Shown: positions 1 to 10,395, counted from the first letter of the stretch. The stretch is DNA of 64,000 nt from Chitinophaga eiseniae (GCF_900167135.1 NZ_FUWZ01000001.1:2032336-2096335), one strand, 5' to 3'. Notes: generated from the letters alone by a model not told the origin. Translations and numbers: made by a program.

Positions 1-222
1 TTTTACAAAAGCAACGTAAAAAAAATTTGATAGTTTACTTTTTCATAATAGTAGATGTCAAAATTTAGTGTTTACTTTGCATAACTTGAAAAACCGAAAA
101 ATGCGAACCAAACCTTAAGCTATCTGACCGGAGAGTAAAGCGCCTCTATGAAAACCACCCACGCGCTACTTTACCAGATTGGACGAGCATATATTTCTTA
201 ACCGTATCTATTATTGAAACCT
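1..222 (+). other. Upstream/leader region of the EPS operon
   Basis: This AT-rich stretch has no convincing ORF. It holds a TACTTTG sequence at 73-79 that resembles the Bacteroidota -7 box TAnnTTTG but has one spacer base too few. It also holds an imperfect hairpin, with 135-143 pairing to 163-174 (GTAAAG with CTTTAC and CGC with GCG). A long 5' leader is common before Bacteroidota polysaccharide operons. No UpxY/RfaH-type antiterminator gene is visible here, but one could lie just outside the window. Confidence 0.3.
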
Positions 223-2160
223 ATGGTGAACAGATCATCATGGATTACCCCGTCATGGCTTATACTGCTGCTTGACCTTGGGTGCTCCGTCATCGCCATC
301 AATCTTGCCTTCCTGCTCAGGTTGAATTTTGATATGGAGGCCCTCACTCCGTATCCGCTCGAAGAAATCTCCTTTATCGTATTAGGTGTCACGCTTGGCC
401 TGTCACTGTTGCTACGTACGTACCGCGGTATTGTCCGGCATACCAGCCTGGCCGACATTGCGAACATCGCCTGCATGAACTTTGTCAGCTGTTGTATTCT
501 TCTTACCATCGGTTACAGCCATATTCTGGATGCGGAAGTGAACTTCTTCCCATTGTCAGTGGTCCTGATCGGTTTCTTTATCTCTTCCTTCTTATTACTG
601 TCTTACCGCCTGTTGGTGAAATGGGTATTTAAGTACTATAAAAATTTTCGCGCTGTCAACAAAACAAGGGCTGCTATTTATCATACCGGCCATAGCAGCA
701 TCATGTTGCGCAAAGCGATCAACGACAATCCGGACGCAGATATCCGCATCGTGGCATTCCTGGCGGAAACCAACGGTCACGCCGGTAAATCCATCGAAGG
801 ATTACCCGTATATCCGGCCCGTACGGGCCACTTCTTCAAAATGGCGAAACAAGGCAGGATATCCCTGCTGCTGATACCGGATGATCATCTGGATGCTCAA
901 CTGCTGAATGAACTGGTGGATGAGTGCATTATGCTGAATATTAAAGTGCAGAAGATCATTTCTGTCAACCAATGGATTGATGGTACACAAAATAAAGGTA
1001 TACAGTTGAAAGACATTAATATTGAAGATCTGCTGGAAAGATCTGTCATCGATATCAAAAATGAAAAACTGGAAGAGGAGATAAGAGACAAGAGCGTCCT
1101 GGTGACCGGTGCCGCCGGTTCTATCGGCAGTGAAATTGTGCGCCAGGTCATCCGTTACCAGCCGGCTGTCATCATCCTCTGCGATAAGGCGGAATCACCG
1201 CTGCATGAACTGGAGCTGGAGATGGCGGAACTGGGAACCAGCATTCCCATCATTCCGTTTATCGGTAACGTGTGCGACAAGTCACGCATGCAACAGCTTT
1301 TCGAAGTATATGCACCGGCCATCGTATACCATGCTGCCGCCTACAAACATGTGCCCATGATGGAAAAAAATCCTTCCATCGCGGTGATGAACAATGTGCT
1401 AGGCACCAAGATCATGGCGGAGCTGGCAGTGGATTTCGGCGTGGAGAAATTTGTGATGGTGTCTACTGATAAAGCAGTGAACCCCACAAATGTAATGGGG
1501 GCTTCCAAACGTATTGCAGAGATCTTTACACAATCATTTAATAACAGGATCAACGAACAGTTCAAGAAAACCGGTCCGGTATTTGGGCTACCGCCTACCC
1601 GTTTTATTACCACCCGTTTCGGAAATGTACTCGGGTCTAATGGTTCGGTGATACCGCGCTTTAAAAAACAACTGGAAAACGGCGGACCGCTCACGGTAAC
1701 GCATCCGGAAATCACCCGCTATTTTATGACGATCCCCGAAGCCTGCCAGCTGGTGCTGGAAGCAGGCGCCATGGGACAGGGCGGAGAGATATTTGTTTTC
1801 GATATGGGCAAACCCATGAAAGTGGCCGACCTGGCAAAGAAAATGATACGAATGGCAGGCAAGGAACCAGGAAGGGACATTCAGATCGTCTACTCCGGAC
1901 TAAGACCAGGAGAGAAGTTGTATGAAGAACTGCTGAACAATGCAGAAAACACACTGCCTACCTATCATGAAAAAATACTGATCGCCAAAGTGCGTAGCTA
2001 CGCTTTCGAGGAGGTATATGCTAAAGTCTCTCAATTGATTGAATCAGCACAGCAGCATTACCTGACACCGACCGTAGCATTGATGAAAAAACTGGTGCCG
2101 GAATTTATCAGTAAGAATTCGGCCTACGAAGAACTGGATAAGGATAAAATAAAAATGTAA
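223..2160 (+). CDS. Membrane-bound nucleotide-sugar 4,6-dehydratase (WbpM/PglF/CapD family)
   Basis: This enzyme probably turns UDP-GlcNAc into the UDP-4-keto-6-deoxy sugar that feeds the PglE-like aminotransferase at 16489. It is about 645 aa, the length of the long WbpM family. It has four N-terminal membrane segments (roughly residues 12-135), a middle CoA-binding-like Rossmann region, and a C-terminal SDR domain with the NAD motif GAAGSIGSE near residue 300. The catalytic stretch reads STDKAVNPTNVMGASK. A Met (about 428) stands where classical SDRs have Tyr, followed by Lys 432, which is the altered triad typical of this family. TTG at 214 would add three residues, but ATG at 223 is the more usual start. 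It is the first gene of the EPS operon. The exact sugar substrate is inferred. Confidence 0.9.
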   Translation: MVNRSSWITPSWLILLLDLGCSVIAINLAFLLRLNFDMEALTPYPLEEISFIVLGVTLGLSLLLRTYRGIVRHTSLADIANIACMNFVSCCILLTIGYSHILDAEVNFFPLSVVLIGFFISSFLLLSYRLLVKWVFKYYKNFRAVNKTRAAIYHTGHSSIMLRKAINDNPDADIRIVAFLAETNGHAGKSIEGLPVYPARTGHFFKMAKQGRISLLLIPDDHLDAQLLNELVDECIMLNIKVQKIISVNQWIDGTQNKGIQLKDINIEDLLERSVIDIKNEKLEEEIRDKSVLVTGAAGSIGSEIVRQVIRYQPAVIILCDKAESPLHELELEMAELGTSIPIIPFIGNVCDKSRMQQLFEVYAPAIVYHAAAYKHVPMMEKNPSIAVMNNVLGTKIMAELAVDFGVEKFVMVSTDKAVNPTNVMGASKRIAEIFTQSFNNRINEQFKKTGPVFGLPPTRFITTRFGNVLGSNGSVIPRFKKQLENGGPLTVTHPEITRYFMTIPEACQLVLEAGAMGQGGEIFVFDMGKPMKVADLAKKMIRMAGKEPGRDIQIVYSGLRPGEKLYEELLNNAENTLPTYHEKILIAKVRSYAFEEVYAKVSQLIESAQQHYLTPTVALMKKLVPEFISKNSAYEELDKDKIKM

Positions 2161-2244
2161 TCATTCCGCAGTAAAGGTTACACCGCCAGCGCACACCATT
2201 GCCTGGACAGGGCCTTTATTGCCTTAAAAATCGAGAGTTAAAAC

Positions 2245-3093
2245 ATGAAGTTTTTCACCCGGGAACAAGGAGCACTGCTCTGTTTGATGAAGAAACGCGG
2301 ATGGACCTGGCTGATGATAAGCATTGTCAGTATGTGCCTATTCTCCTGTGCAACGCCAAAAAACATTACTTACTTCAAGGATGTACCAGACTCCCTGCAG
2401 AACAAGGAAGTGGATAAGGCGCTGTACAAAACACCTGTCATCCAGGTGGATGATATCCTGCAGGTAAGTATCCAGACACTGGACCCTGCCGCCACAACGT
2501 TGCTGAACCAGCAGAACACCGCCAGCTGGCCGGTGACCGGTACCCCCGGCACGTCTACGGCACCCACCTCCAGCGGCGTTGCCGGCTATCTGGTGGATAA
2601 AGAAGGATATATCACCCTGCCACTGATCGGCAAACTGCTGGTAAAAGATAAATCTACCACGCAGGTCCGGGATGAAATCAAAACAAAAGCAGCGGAATAC
2701 TATAAAGATCCGGTGGTAAACGTACGACTCGCCAACTTCAAAGTGACCGTACTGGGCGAGGTTGCCCGGCCCTCTACTTACGTAATGCCTAACGAGAAAG
2801 TTACCTTACTCGACGCACTGGGCATGGCGGGCGACCTTACCATTTACGGGAAAAGGGAAAATGTGTTGCTGATCAGGGAAAAAGATAATAAAAAGGAATT
2901 TGTAAGATTCAACCTGAATAATAGTAATCTGTTTGCTTCTCCCTACTACTATTTGCAACAGGGAGATGTGGTATATGTTGAACCGAACAAGTCAAAGATC
3001 GCTTCAACAGACGGTGCAAGACTACGTAACATCACCATCGTGTCTTCCGCCCTGTCTGTTCTGATTGTACTTCTGACGAGAGTTAAATTCTAA
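2245..3093 (+). CDS. Polysaccharide export outer-membrane lipoprotein (Wza-like)
   Basis: This is probably the outer-membrane export component for the EPS, working with the Wzc-like kinase encoded next. The N-terminus carries a lipoprotein signal ending in MCLFSC, with Cys35 as the likely lipidated residue. It is followed by a polysaccharide-export domain (about 65-175) and one SLBB-type domain (about 180-240, starting VTVLGEVARPSTY). The C-terminal 20 residues are hydrophobic and end TRVKF, suggesting a membrane anchor. At 282 aa it is shorter than E. coli Wza but normal for Bacteroidota. Two starts are possible: ATG 2245, with an A-rich AAAAC just before it, or ATG 2287 (MKKRGW), which gives a more compact signal peptide with Cys at 21. 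It sits 84 bp after the dehydratase and 17 bp before the kinase gene. Confidence 0.88.
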   Translation: MKFFTREQGALLCLMKKRGWTWLMISIVSMCLFSCATPKNITYFKDVPDSLQNKEVDKALYKTPVIQVDDILQVSIQTLDPAATTLLNQQNTASWPVTGTPGTSTAPTSSGVAGYLVDKEGYITLPLIGKLLVKDKSTTQVRDEIKTKAAEYYKDPVVNVRLANFKVTVLGEVARPSTYVMPNEKVTLLDALGMAGDLTIYGKRENVLLIREKDNKKEFVRFNLNNSNLFASPYYYLQQGDVVYVEPNKSKIASTDGARLRNITIVSSALSVLIVLLTRVKF

Positions 3094-3110
3094 TTTTTTA
3101 ACACTTTTGC

Positions 3111-5504
3111 ATGCAGCACGAAAACACTTATTCAAAAGGACAGGGCCATTTAAATGGTCACGCCGGGCCCCAGGAGCCGAATGACAGCGTATTGGACCTG
3201 CGCAGTATCCTCGATAAGGTATTGTCCAACTGGTATTGGTTTGTGCTATGCGGCATCATCACTGTGGCGCTGGCATGGGTGTATCTGCGTTATGCTACAC
3301 CCAACTATCTGATCAATGCAAAAATACTGGTACAAGACCAGCAAAAAGGTGGCAATATCCCCGGGGAAGAACTGTTTCAGCAACTGGAACTGTTCTCCAA
3401 CAAAAGCAACGTGGACAACGAGGTGGAAATCATCAAGTCGCGCTCCCTCATGGAAAATGTGGTGAGAAAACTGGACCTCAACGTACGTTACTTCACGGAA
3501 GGCCGTATTAAACAAACGGAACTGTTTGCCAAACGCCCTTTCTCCATGCACTGGCTGTCGCTCAACGATTCTATCACCGCCATCGGCTATACGCTCAGCC
3601 CGCAGGGTACCGACAGCTTCTCGCTCAACCGCGATGATCTCAGCATTACCCGCGCCTGGGGAGATACCCTTCGTTTGCCCGAAGGCGTTATGCTGGTAGA
3701 ACGTCACCACCAGATAGATACCGTTGCTGCAGAATACCAGGTGAACGTCGTATCTATCGATGCGGCTACTGCGGACATGATGACACAACTGAACGTCAGC
3801 ATTCCAAACAAACAGGTGAGCACCATCGATCTGGCGCTGACCACCACCATTCCGGAGAAAGGAGAGAAAATCCTCAATACCCTGGTAGATGCCTACCGCC
3901 AGGCCAGTGTGGAAGATAAAAACCGTATCGCGGACAGCACCATCGACTTTATCGATAAACGCCTGCAGATCGTGAGCTCCGAATTGCTGGGCGTGGAAAA
4001 AAATATTCAGCAGTTTAAACAGGACAACCAGCTGGCTGACCTGTCTGAACAATCCAAACTGCTGGTGTCCGGCTCCGGCGACAACATGAAACAGTTGACC
4101 GACGCACAGGTAAGACTAAACGTGATCAACTCCATGGAAGAATATATCCGGGACGAAAAGAACAACAAAAGGGTGGTACCGTCTTCCATGATCGTACAGG
4201 ACCCGACGTTCGTAGGCCTGGTGGAAAAATACAATACGCTCCAGCTGGAAAGGGAAAGACAGCTGCTGGCCAGCACACCCACCAACCCGGTAGTGGTGAA
4301 CATGGACCGCCAGCTGGCAGGCATCCGCGGAGACCTGCTCAGTAATATCCAGTCCTTCAAAAAAGGCGTGGAACTGAGCATTGAAGAGCTGCAACGCAAT
4401 AGTAGCGCTATCTCCCAGCGTATCCGCAAAGTGCCGGCTGCTGAAAGGGTATTCCTCGACTTCTCCCGCCAGCAGGCCATCAAACAGGACCTGTATGTGT
4501 TCCTGCTGAAGAAAAGAGAAGAGTCAGCGATCTCCAAAACGTCCAACCTGGCCATTGCCCGGGTTATCGACCCCGCTAAAAGCGATGCACGGCCTTTCAA
4601 ACCGAAAAGAATGCTGGTATACCTGCTGGCACTGATGGCTGGCATGGGCATCCCGGCCTTGTGGATATACCTGCGCGGTTTGCTCAATACCCGCATCCAG
4701 GGCAGGGAAGATATCAAAGGGCTTACACCGGTGCCGGTACTGGCAGAAATCGGGCATAGCGCTGACAGGGAAGGCATGGTGATCAACAGGGAAGGCGGTA
4801 CTCATGTGGCCGAACAGTTCCGCGCCCTCCGTACCAACCTGCAGTTTATCCTGGCAGGTAAACAGGAGAAAACAGTGCTGCTGACATCCAGCATGAGTGG
4901 CGAAGGCAAGTCCTTCGTGGCGGTAAATCTCGCCGCCGTACTGGCTTACTCCGGCAAAAAAGTAGTGCTGCTGGAGCTGGACCTGCGTAAACCGAAAATA
5001 TCTGAAGGCCTCGGCCTTAGCAACCATACCGGTTTTAGCAGCTATGCTATCGGAAGGGCGAGCATCAACGATATCGTGCAGCCCTCCGGTATACACGATA
5101 ATCTAAGGGTGATCTCTTCCGGGCCTATTCCGCCTAATCCGGCTGAACTGATGCTGCTCGAATCCACCGAACACCTGTTTATAGAGCTGCGCCGCTACTT
5201 CGATTATATCATCATCGATACCGCGCCGGTAGGACTGGTGACAGATGCCCAGCTGCTGGGCCGCTTCGCCGATGCAACGCTCTATCTGGTAAGACAAGGC
5301 TACACTTTCCGTCAACAGCTGGAAATATCCAAAGACCTGTATCTGTATGACAAAATGCCGAAAGTGAACCTGGTGATCAACGATGTGAAAGCCTCCAGGT
5401 CCTCCGGCTATAGCGGCTACGGGTATGGTTACGGTTATGGCTACGGCCAGGAGAACGGGCAGAAAAAAGGCATCAAAAAATTAAAATCGCTCATAAACAA
5501 TTAA
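3111..5504 (+). CDS. Wzc-like polysaccharide co-polymerase / BY-type tyrosine kinase
   Basis: This inner-membrane protein controls EPS chain length and export and autophosphorylates on tyrosine. It has two membrane segments (about 42-63 and 501-523) flanking a large periplasmic region with coiled-coil stretches (about 260-430). A cytoplasmic kinase domain follows, with Walker A SSMSGEGKS at 593-601, Walker A' LLELDLRKP at 620-628 and Walker B YIIIDTAPVG at 699-708. Residues 767-778 are alternating Gly-Tyr, the expected Tyr cluster in an unusually regular form. The tail is Lys-rich. The kinase is fused to the co-polymerase as in proteobacterial Wzc. The likely opposing phosphatase is encoded at 19413-20162, beyond the far end of the cluster. 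Confidence 0.92.
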   Translation: MQHENTYSKGQGHLNGHAGPQEPNDSVLDLRSILDKVLSNWYWFVLCGIITVALAWVYLRYATPNYLINAKILVQDQQKGGNIPGEELFQQLELFSNKSNVDNEVEIIKSRSLMENVVRKLDLNVRYFTEGRIKQTELFAKRPFSMHWLSLNDSITAIGYTLSPQGTDSFSLNRDDLSITRAWGDTLRLPEGVMLVERHHQIDTVAAEYQVNVVSIDAATADMMTQLNVSIPNKQVSTIDLALTTTIPEKGEKILNTLVDAYRQASVEDKNRIADSTIDFIDKRLQIVSSELLGVEKNIQQFKQDNQLADLSEQSKLLVSGSGDNMKQLTDAQVRLNVINSMEEYIRDEKNNKRVVPSSMIVQDPTFVGLVEKYNTLQLERERQLLASTPTNPVVVNMDRQLAGIRGDLLSNIQSFKKGVELSIEELQRNSSAISQRIRKVPAAERVFLDFSRQQAIKQDLYVFLLKKREESAISKTSNLAIARVIDPAKSDARPFKPKRMLVYLLALMAGMGIPALWIYLRGLLNTRIQGREDIKGLTPVPVLAEIGHSADREGMVINREGGTHVAEQFRALRTNLQFILAGKQEKTVLLTSSMSGEGKSFVAVNLAAVLAYSGKKVVLLELDLRKPKISEGLGLSNHTGFSSYAIGRASINDIVQPSGIHDNLRVISSGPIPPNPAELMLLESTEHLFIELRRYFDYIIIDTAPVGLVTDAQLLGRFADATLYLVRQGYTFRQQLEISKDLYLYDKMPKVNLVINDVKASRSSGYSGYGYGYGYGYGQENGQKKGIKKLKSLINN

Positions 5505-5532
5505 CCTTCATTTCAAGACAAAGTAAATTACT

Positions 5533-6822
5533 ATGGCTGTGGATACCAGAATTGCAATTATCGGATTAGGATATGTAGGCCTGCCGCTGGCAGTGGAATT
5601 CGCCAAAAAATACAGGACTGTTGGCTTCGATATTAACCAGTCACGTATCAAAGCGCTCAGAGAAGGGCATGACCATACGCTGGAAGTAGCGGACGAAGAC
5701 CTGAAAAAAGTACTCGTAAAAGATACACAGGCGCCCCAGGGATTGTATTGTTCCAGTAACCTGGATGATATCCGGGACTGCAACTTTTACGTGGTGACCG
5801 TGCCTACGCCGGTAGATAAACACAACAGGCCTGACCTCACACCACTTTACAAAGCCAGCGAAACAGTTGGTAAAGTGCTGAAAAAAGGAGATATCGTCGT
5901 GTATGAGTCTACCGTATATCCGGGTGTAACAGAAGATGAATGTGTACCAGTCCTGGAAAGAGTGTCCGGCCTGAAGTTCAATGCAGATTTTTTTGCTGGG
6001 TACTCTCCGGAAAGGATCAACCCGGGTGACAAAGAGCATACTGTAGCCAAAATATTAAAAGTGACTTCCGGCTCTACACCTGAAGTAGCAGAAAAAGTGG
6101 ACCAGCTGTATAAATCTGTTATTATTGCTGGTACTCATAAGGCTGCCAGTATCAAGGTAGCTGAGGCTGCGAAAGTGATTGAGAATGCACAGCGTGATAT
6201 CAACATCGCCTTCGTGAATGAACTGGCTAAAATTTTCAACCGCCTGGAAATCGATACAGACGAAGTACTGCAGGCTGCAGGCACTAAATGGAACTTCCTG
6301 AAATTCCGTCCGGGGCTCGTAGGTGGTCACTGTATCGGGGTTGATCCTTACTACCTGTCACAGAAAGCACAGGAAGCGGGTTATCATCCTGAAATCATCC
6401 TTGCCGGCCGCCGCCTCAATGACGGTATGGGTGAATTCGTGGCGCATGAAGTCGTGAAACTGATGGTGAAAAAAGATATTCCTGTAAAAAATGCGAATAT
6501 CCTCGTACTGGGCATTACCTTCAAAGAAAACTGCCCGGATGTACGCAATACCAAAGTGGTGGACATCCTCAAAACACTGAAAGACTACCAGACCAATATC
6601 ACCGTGTACGATCCATGGGCTAATCCTGAGGAAGTGCATCATGAATACGGCTGGCGCTCCGTGCAGGACCTGGGAGATGGTTGTGAATACGATGCGGTGG
6701 TACTGGCCGTAGCTCATCACCAGTTTAAGGACCTTACTTTCGATAAAATCTGTAAAAAAGCAAGGGTTATTTATGATGTGAAAGGTATGCTGCCCAAAAC
6801 AGCGGTAGACGCCAGATTATAA
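5533..6822 (+). CDS. UDP-N-acetylhexosamine 6-dehydrogenase (TviB/WbpO-like)
   Basis: This enzyme oxidises C6 of a UDP-HexNAc in two NAD-dependent steps to give the uronic acid. The N-terminal NAD fold has [10 protein letters not shown] at 11-20. The central domain has the helix [16 protein letters not shown] around residue 212. The catalytic nucleophile is Cys267 within [13 protein letters not shown]. The length of 429 aa is normal, and the sequence resembles TviB/WbpO (UDP-GlcNAc or UDP-GalNAc) more than UDP-glucose dehydrogenase. The next gene, 19 bp downstream, encodes a 4-epimerase. The pair mirrors TviB-TviC and WbpO-WbpP, so UDP-GalNAcA or UDP-GlcNAcA is the expected product. Choosing between them is inference. 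Confidence 0.88.
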   Translation: MAVDTRIAIIGLGYVGLPLAVEFAKKYRTVGFDINQSRIKALREGHDHTLEVADEDLKKVLVKDTQAPQGLYCSSNLDDIRDCNFYVVTVPTPVDKHNRPDLTPLYKASETVGKVLKKGDIVVYESTVYPGVTEDECVPVLERVSGLKFNADFFAGYSPERINPGDKEHTVAKILKVTSGSTPEVAEKVDQLYKSVIIAGTHKAASIKVAEAAKVIENAQRDINIAFVNELAKIFNRLEIDTDEVLQAAGTKWNFLKFRPGLVGGHCIGVDPYYLSQKAQEAGYHPEIILAGRRLNDGMGEFVAHEVVKLMVKKDIPVKNANILVLGITFKENCPDVRNTKVVDILKTLKDYQTNITVYDPWANPEEVHHEYGWRSVQDLGDGCEYDAVVLAVAHHQFKDLTFDKICKKARVIYDVKGMLPKTAVDARL

Positions 6823-6841
6823 TAACGCCTTAAAATACTGT

Positions 6842-7828
6842 ATGTACGAAATACCTTATCATAAGGACGAACTGTCGCAGTACAGTTTCCTGATCACCGG
6901 GGGAGCCGGTTTTATCGGCTCCAACCTGGTGGAGTACCTGTTGAAATATAATGCCGGTAAAGTAAGGGTGCTGGATAATTTTTCCACCGGCAGCCGGGAG
7001 AACCTGGAAACATTCCTCGGTCATCCCGCTTTTGAACTGGTGGAAGGAGATATCCGTAACATCGAAGATTGCCGCCGGGCTGTTACGGGGATGGACTACA
7101 TCTCCCATCAGGCGGCGCTGGGTTCTGTGCCCCGCTCTATCAATGATCCTATCACAACCAACGAAGTGAACATCAGTGGTTTTCTGAACATGCTGGTGGC
7201 TGCCCGGGATGCGGGTGTAAAACGTTTCGTGTATGCAGCCAGCTCCAGCACTTATGGAGATCATCCCGGTCTCCCCAAGGTGGAAGAGCTGATCGGCAAT
7301 CCGCTGTCGCCCTACGCTGTGACCAAATATGTGAACGAATTGTATGCAAACGTGTTCTCCCGCGTGTATGATTTTCATGCGGTGGGACTCCGGTATTTCA
7401 ACGTGTTCGGTCCCCGCCAGAACCCACGAGGCCCCTACGCCGCCGTGATACCCCTGTTCATCGAAGCCGCTATCAGACAGCAGGCGCCGGTGATCAACGG
7501 GGACGGGGAAACCAGCCGGGACTTCACCTTCGTGGAAAATGCCATACAGGCGAATATTAAAGCATTGCTGGCAACGGACATCCATCGCAGCGAAATTGTC
7601 AATATCGCAGCGGGTGAACGGACCACGCTGAATGAGTTGTGGAAACATATCTCCCATATCAGCGGTATTCATATCGATCCGGTATACCAGGCAGAACGGA
7701 AAGGAGACGTGAAACACAGCCTCGCCAACATCGGCAGGGCAGAGGAGCTGCTGGGCTACCAGCCGGCTTTCACGGTACTCAATGGACTCAATATCGCGAT
7801 GGATTGGTACCGCCAACACACCGTCTGA
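6842..7828 (+). CDS. UDP-N-acetylhexosamine 4-epimerase (TviC/WbpP-like SDR)
   Basis: This extended SDR interconverts gluco and galacto forms of a UDP-HexNAc or its uronate. The NAD motif GGAGFIG is at 20-26, the catalytic Ser lies in AASSSTYGD near 135, and the YxxxK pair is Tyr158/Lys162 (PYAVTK). Features typical of WbpP-like epimerases are LDNFSTG, the [10 protein letters not shown] stretch and the [12 protein letters not shown] motif. It is 328 aa, the usual length. It is coupled to the dehydrogenase upstream (19 bp) and to a glycosyltransferase downstream (14 bp), so it supplies a precursor to the EPS assembly. Substrate preference cannot be read with certainty from sequence. Confidence 0.88.
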   Translation: MYEIPYHKDELSQYSFLITGGAGFIGSNLVEYLLKYNAGKVRVLDNFSTGSRENLETFLGHPAFELVEGDIRNIEDCRRAVTGMDYISHQAALGSVPRSINDPITTNEVNISGFLNMLVAARDAGVKRFVYAASSSTYGDHPGLPKVEELIGNPLSPYAVTKYVNELYANVFSRVYDFHAVGLRYFNVFGPRQNPRGPYAAVIPLFIEAAIRQQAPVINGDGETSRDFTFVENAIQANIKALLATDIHRSEIVNIAAGERTTLNELWKHISHISGIHIDPVYQAERKGDVKHSLANIGRAEELLGYQPAFTVLNGLNIAMDWYRQHTV

Positions 7829-7842
7829 AAAACCTGAAGGCT

Positions 7843-8994
7843 ATGAGAGTATTAACCATTGTAAGCAAACTGGATATCGGTGGTATCGAGAAAACGCTGC
7901 TTTCATGCCTGCCTTTTCTCAAAAAAGAAGCCATTCAGCTGACCATCTGCTGTTACGCGAAAGGCGGGCACCTGGAACAGCAGTATAAAGATGCCGGAAC
8001 GGAGATCATCTATTTCAAAAGGAGCAAAGTCCCTTTTAATGACGCAACACAGCTGTATAACATACTGAAAAGCGGTAAATACGATGTGGTGCACAGCAGG
8101 TTCGGATTTACCTCGGGCGGTTTTGCGCTGGCCTGTAAAAAGCTGTCAATACCGTTTATCGTATCGGTACACAGCGAAAGGTATTTCGCCAAACCTAAAA
8201 GGGAAAACTCGCGGCTGCTGTCGGCCGTCACCCAGGCTTACCTGGGACTGCACAAACGACTGACACTGCGTTACGCGACCCGTATCATCGGCCATTCCAA
8301 AACCAATCTGCAGTACTATACTGCGGGCAACAGGAATGCCGCTTCTGACAAGTTTCAGTTGATCTACAACGGCATCGACTTTACCAAACTGGCCGGTAAT
8401 TCCCCCGCACTGGGAGATGAAGCGGCACAGTTTGTGGCTGACAGCCATTGTACTTTTCTGCATATCGGCAGTTTCCGGGAACCGAAAAATCATCTCTATC
8501 TGATCGATTGTTTCAAAGCCCTGAACCCGCTGAAAGAAAAATATAAGTTGATACTGGTCGGAAACGGCTCGCTCTTTGAACAGGTAAAACGTAAAGTAAT
8601 GCTCGAAGGACTGGAAAGCTGCGTATTTTTTGCCGGCGTAGACCAGAACATTACCAAATACCTGCTGATCGCCGACCTGTTCTTTTTCCCTTCTATCTAT
8701 GAAGGGCTGGGCAACGTACTGATTGAAGCGCAATATATGAAAGTGCCGGTTTGTGCTTCCGGCCTGCAGCCACATCACGAGGCTACCCATGAATACTATC
8801 ATCAGTATTTCTTTGATCCTTATGATGTGCAGGATGGCTGCACCAAACTGAAAAACATTATCCGCAATATCCGCGAGAAAAAAATAGGAGAGGAGGTGAC
8901 CGGACGGGCGCAACAGTTCGTCATGGACAACTTCACCATAGAGCGGATGGCGGGAAACCTGGCGACGGTCTATAAAACGATCGGCAGCCGGTAA
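7843..8994 (+). CDS. Glycosyltransferase family 4 (GT-B), EPS assembly
   Basis: A 383-aa retaining GT-B glycosyltransferase that presumably adds one sugar to the lipid-linked EPS repeat on the cytoplasmic face. The N-terminus MRVLTIVSKLDIGGIEK is the usual acceptor-side glycine-rich start of GT4 enzymes. The C-terminal half carries FREPKNH, a nucleotide-sugar binding strand (YKLILVGNGSLFEQV) and the EX7E motif EGLGNVLIE. ATG 7843 was chosen because translation upstream of it runs through the end of the epimerase gene in another frame and looks non-coding. Donor and acceptor are unknown. Confidence 0.85.
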   Translation: MRVLTIVSKLDIGGIEKTLLSCLPFLKKEAIQLTICCYAKGGHLEQQYKDAGTEIIYFKRSKVPFNDATQLYNILKSGKYDVVHSRFGFTSGGFALACKKLSIPFIVSVHSERYFAKPKRENSRLLSAVTQAYLGLHKRLTLRYATRIIGHSKTNLQYYTAGNRNAASDKFQLIYNGIDFTKLAGNSPALGDEAAQFVADSHCTFLHIGSFREPKNHLYLIDCFKALNPLKEKYKLILVGNGSLFEQVKRKVMLEGLESCVFFAGVDQNITKYLLIADLFFFPSIYEGLGNVLIEAQYMKVPVCASGLQPHHEATHEYYHQYFFDPYDVQDGCTKLKNIIRNIREKKIGEEVTGRAQQFVMDNFTIERMAGNLATVYKTIGSR

Positions 8995-9027
8995 CCATAT
9001 CAGGAATTATTAATTCTTTATTGAAAA

Positions 9028-10395
9028 GTGCCTAAGAATTCTTTCATAAAAGACCTTGCCAGTGTGTTCACCAGCAGAGTGGCCTCCCTCGTTCTGGGCC
9101 TCGGTACCTCCATCGTTACAGCGAGGTACCTAGGCCCGGAAGGCAACGGGGTGAGTGCCGCATTGCTCGTATATCCCAGCCTGTTTATGGCTATCGGCGC
9201 ACTCGGCGTACAGCAGTCTACCACCTACTTCGTAGGGCAGAAAAAATATGATCTCAAAGAAGTATATGGCGCTGTACTCGCCACCTGGATCTTCACCAGC
9301 CTCGTAGGTATCATCAGTAGTTTCCTGCTGATCAAGTATTTCACCAAAGGCGACTATCCGAATATCCTGATCTTCTGGGCCCTGGCGGCGATACCGTTTT
9401 CACTGTACACTACCTACAGCTCGGGGATTTTCCTCGGGCAACAGAATGTAAAGGAGTTCAACCGCATCAACTGGGTCCCGGCGATCATCAACCTGTCCTT
9501 TACTTTCCTGCTCACCGGCGTTTTTCACTTTGGGGTGGCAGGGTATATGGCGGCTACTTTCCTCGGCGTGTTCTTCCTGTCGTTCCTGGTGGTGTACAAG
9601 ATCCGGCAGAGTATACCGGTAAGGCCGCGGTTCAACGGAAAAATCATCAAAGGGCTGCTGAGTCTCGGCGTGATTTATGCCGGTACCACCCTCATTGCCA
9701 GCCTCAACTACAAAGTGGACGTAGTGCTGCTGGAGAAATGGTCCAACGCCCATGAGCTGGGTATTTATTCCAAAGGCGCTATACTGGTAGAGATGTTGTG
9801 GCAGATACCGGCTATCCTGAGTACCATCATTTTCTCCCGGAGCGCCGGCGCCAAAGATCCTGCGGAATTTTCACTGAAGGTATGCCGCCTCCTGCGTTTC
9901 GCACTGATATTAATCCTGTTGATCGCAATCGCTTTTTATTGCCTTTCTGATTTTGTGATCGGACTGATGTATGGTCCCGCTTTTGCGGAGAGCTCCAAAG
10001 TATTGAAAATACTGATGCCGGGCGTATTGCTCATGATCATCTACAAAGTACTGTATATGGACATCGCCGGCAAGGGAAGGCCCTGGATGTCGATGGAAGC
10101 CATGATACCGGCGGTGATTGCCAACGTGCTGCTCAACTACTGGTGGATTCCCAAATACGGCGCCAGCGGCTCCGCCATGGCTTCCACAGTGAGCTACTCC
10201 ATTGCAGCATTGGTGTTCCTGGTACTTTACTCCGTGCATACACGTATACCGATAAAGAAAATATTTACTTATACCCGCGAAGACAGAGAATTTGCGATGG
10301 GCATTGTGAATAAGCTCAGGGGGAAAATCGCTCCGCAGCCCAAGGCTACGGCGCCTGTTCCCAAAGAACCGTCGGAAGAGTCAGTAAATATCTAA
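9028..10395 (+). CDS. Polysaccharide flippase (Wzx / MATE-like)
   Basis: This multi-spanning inner-membrane protein of 455 aa has about 12-14 hydrophobic segments and an RARYLGPEGNG-like first loop (TARYLGPEGNGVSAALL), the signature of Wzx-type oligosaccharide flippases. It should move the undecaprenyl-linked repeat to the periplasm. The start is GTG at 9028 (MPKNSFIKDL), because no ATG lies in frame at a sensible place. The hydrophilic C-terminal tail (about 30 residues, rich in Pro/Lys/Glu) is cytoplasmic by prediction. It lies between a glycosyltransferase gene and the polymerase gene, as expected for a Wzx/Wzy-dependent cluster. Confidence 0.87.
   Translation: MPKNSFIKDLASVFTSRVASLVLGLGTSIVTARYLGPEGNGVSAALLVYPSLFMAIGALGVQQSTTYFVGQKKYDLKEVYGAVLATWIFTSLVGIISSFLLIKYFTKGDYPNILIFWALAAIPFSLYTTYSSGIFLGQQNVKEFNRINWVPAIINLSFTFLLTGVFHFGVAGYMAATFLGVFFLSFLVVYKIRQSIPVRPRFNGKIIKGLLSLGVIYAGTTLIASLNYKVDVVLLEKWSNAHELGIYSKGAILVEMLWQIPAILSTIIFSRSAGAKDPAEFSLKVCRLLRFALILILLIAIAFYCLSDFVIGLMYGPAFAESSKVLKILMPGVLLMIIYKVLYMDIAGKGRPWMSMEAMIPAVIANVLLNYWWIPKYGASGSAMASTVSYSIAALVFLVLYSVHTRIPIKKIFTYTREDREFAMGIVNKLRGKIAPQPKATAPVPKEPSEESVNI

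Noticed and set aside
7639..7842. Upstream extension of the first EPS glycosyltransferase
   Set aside because: It overlaps the 3' end of the epimerase gene in a different frame and is Arg/Gln-rich. ATG 7843 starts the conserved GT4 N-terminus.
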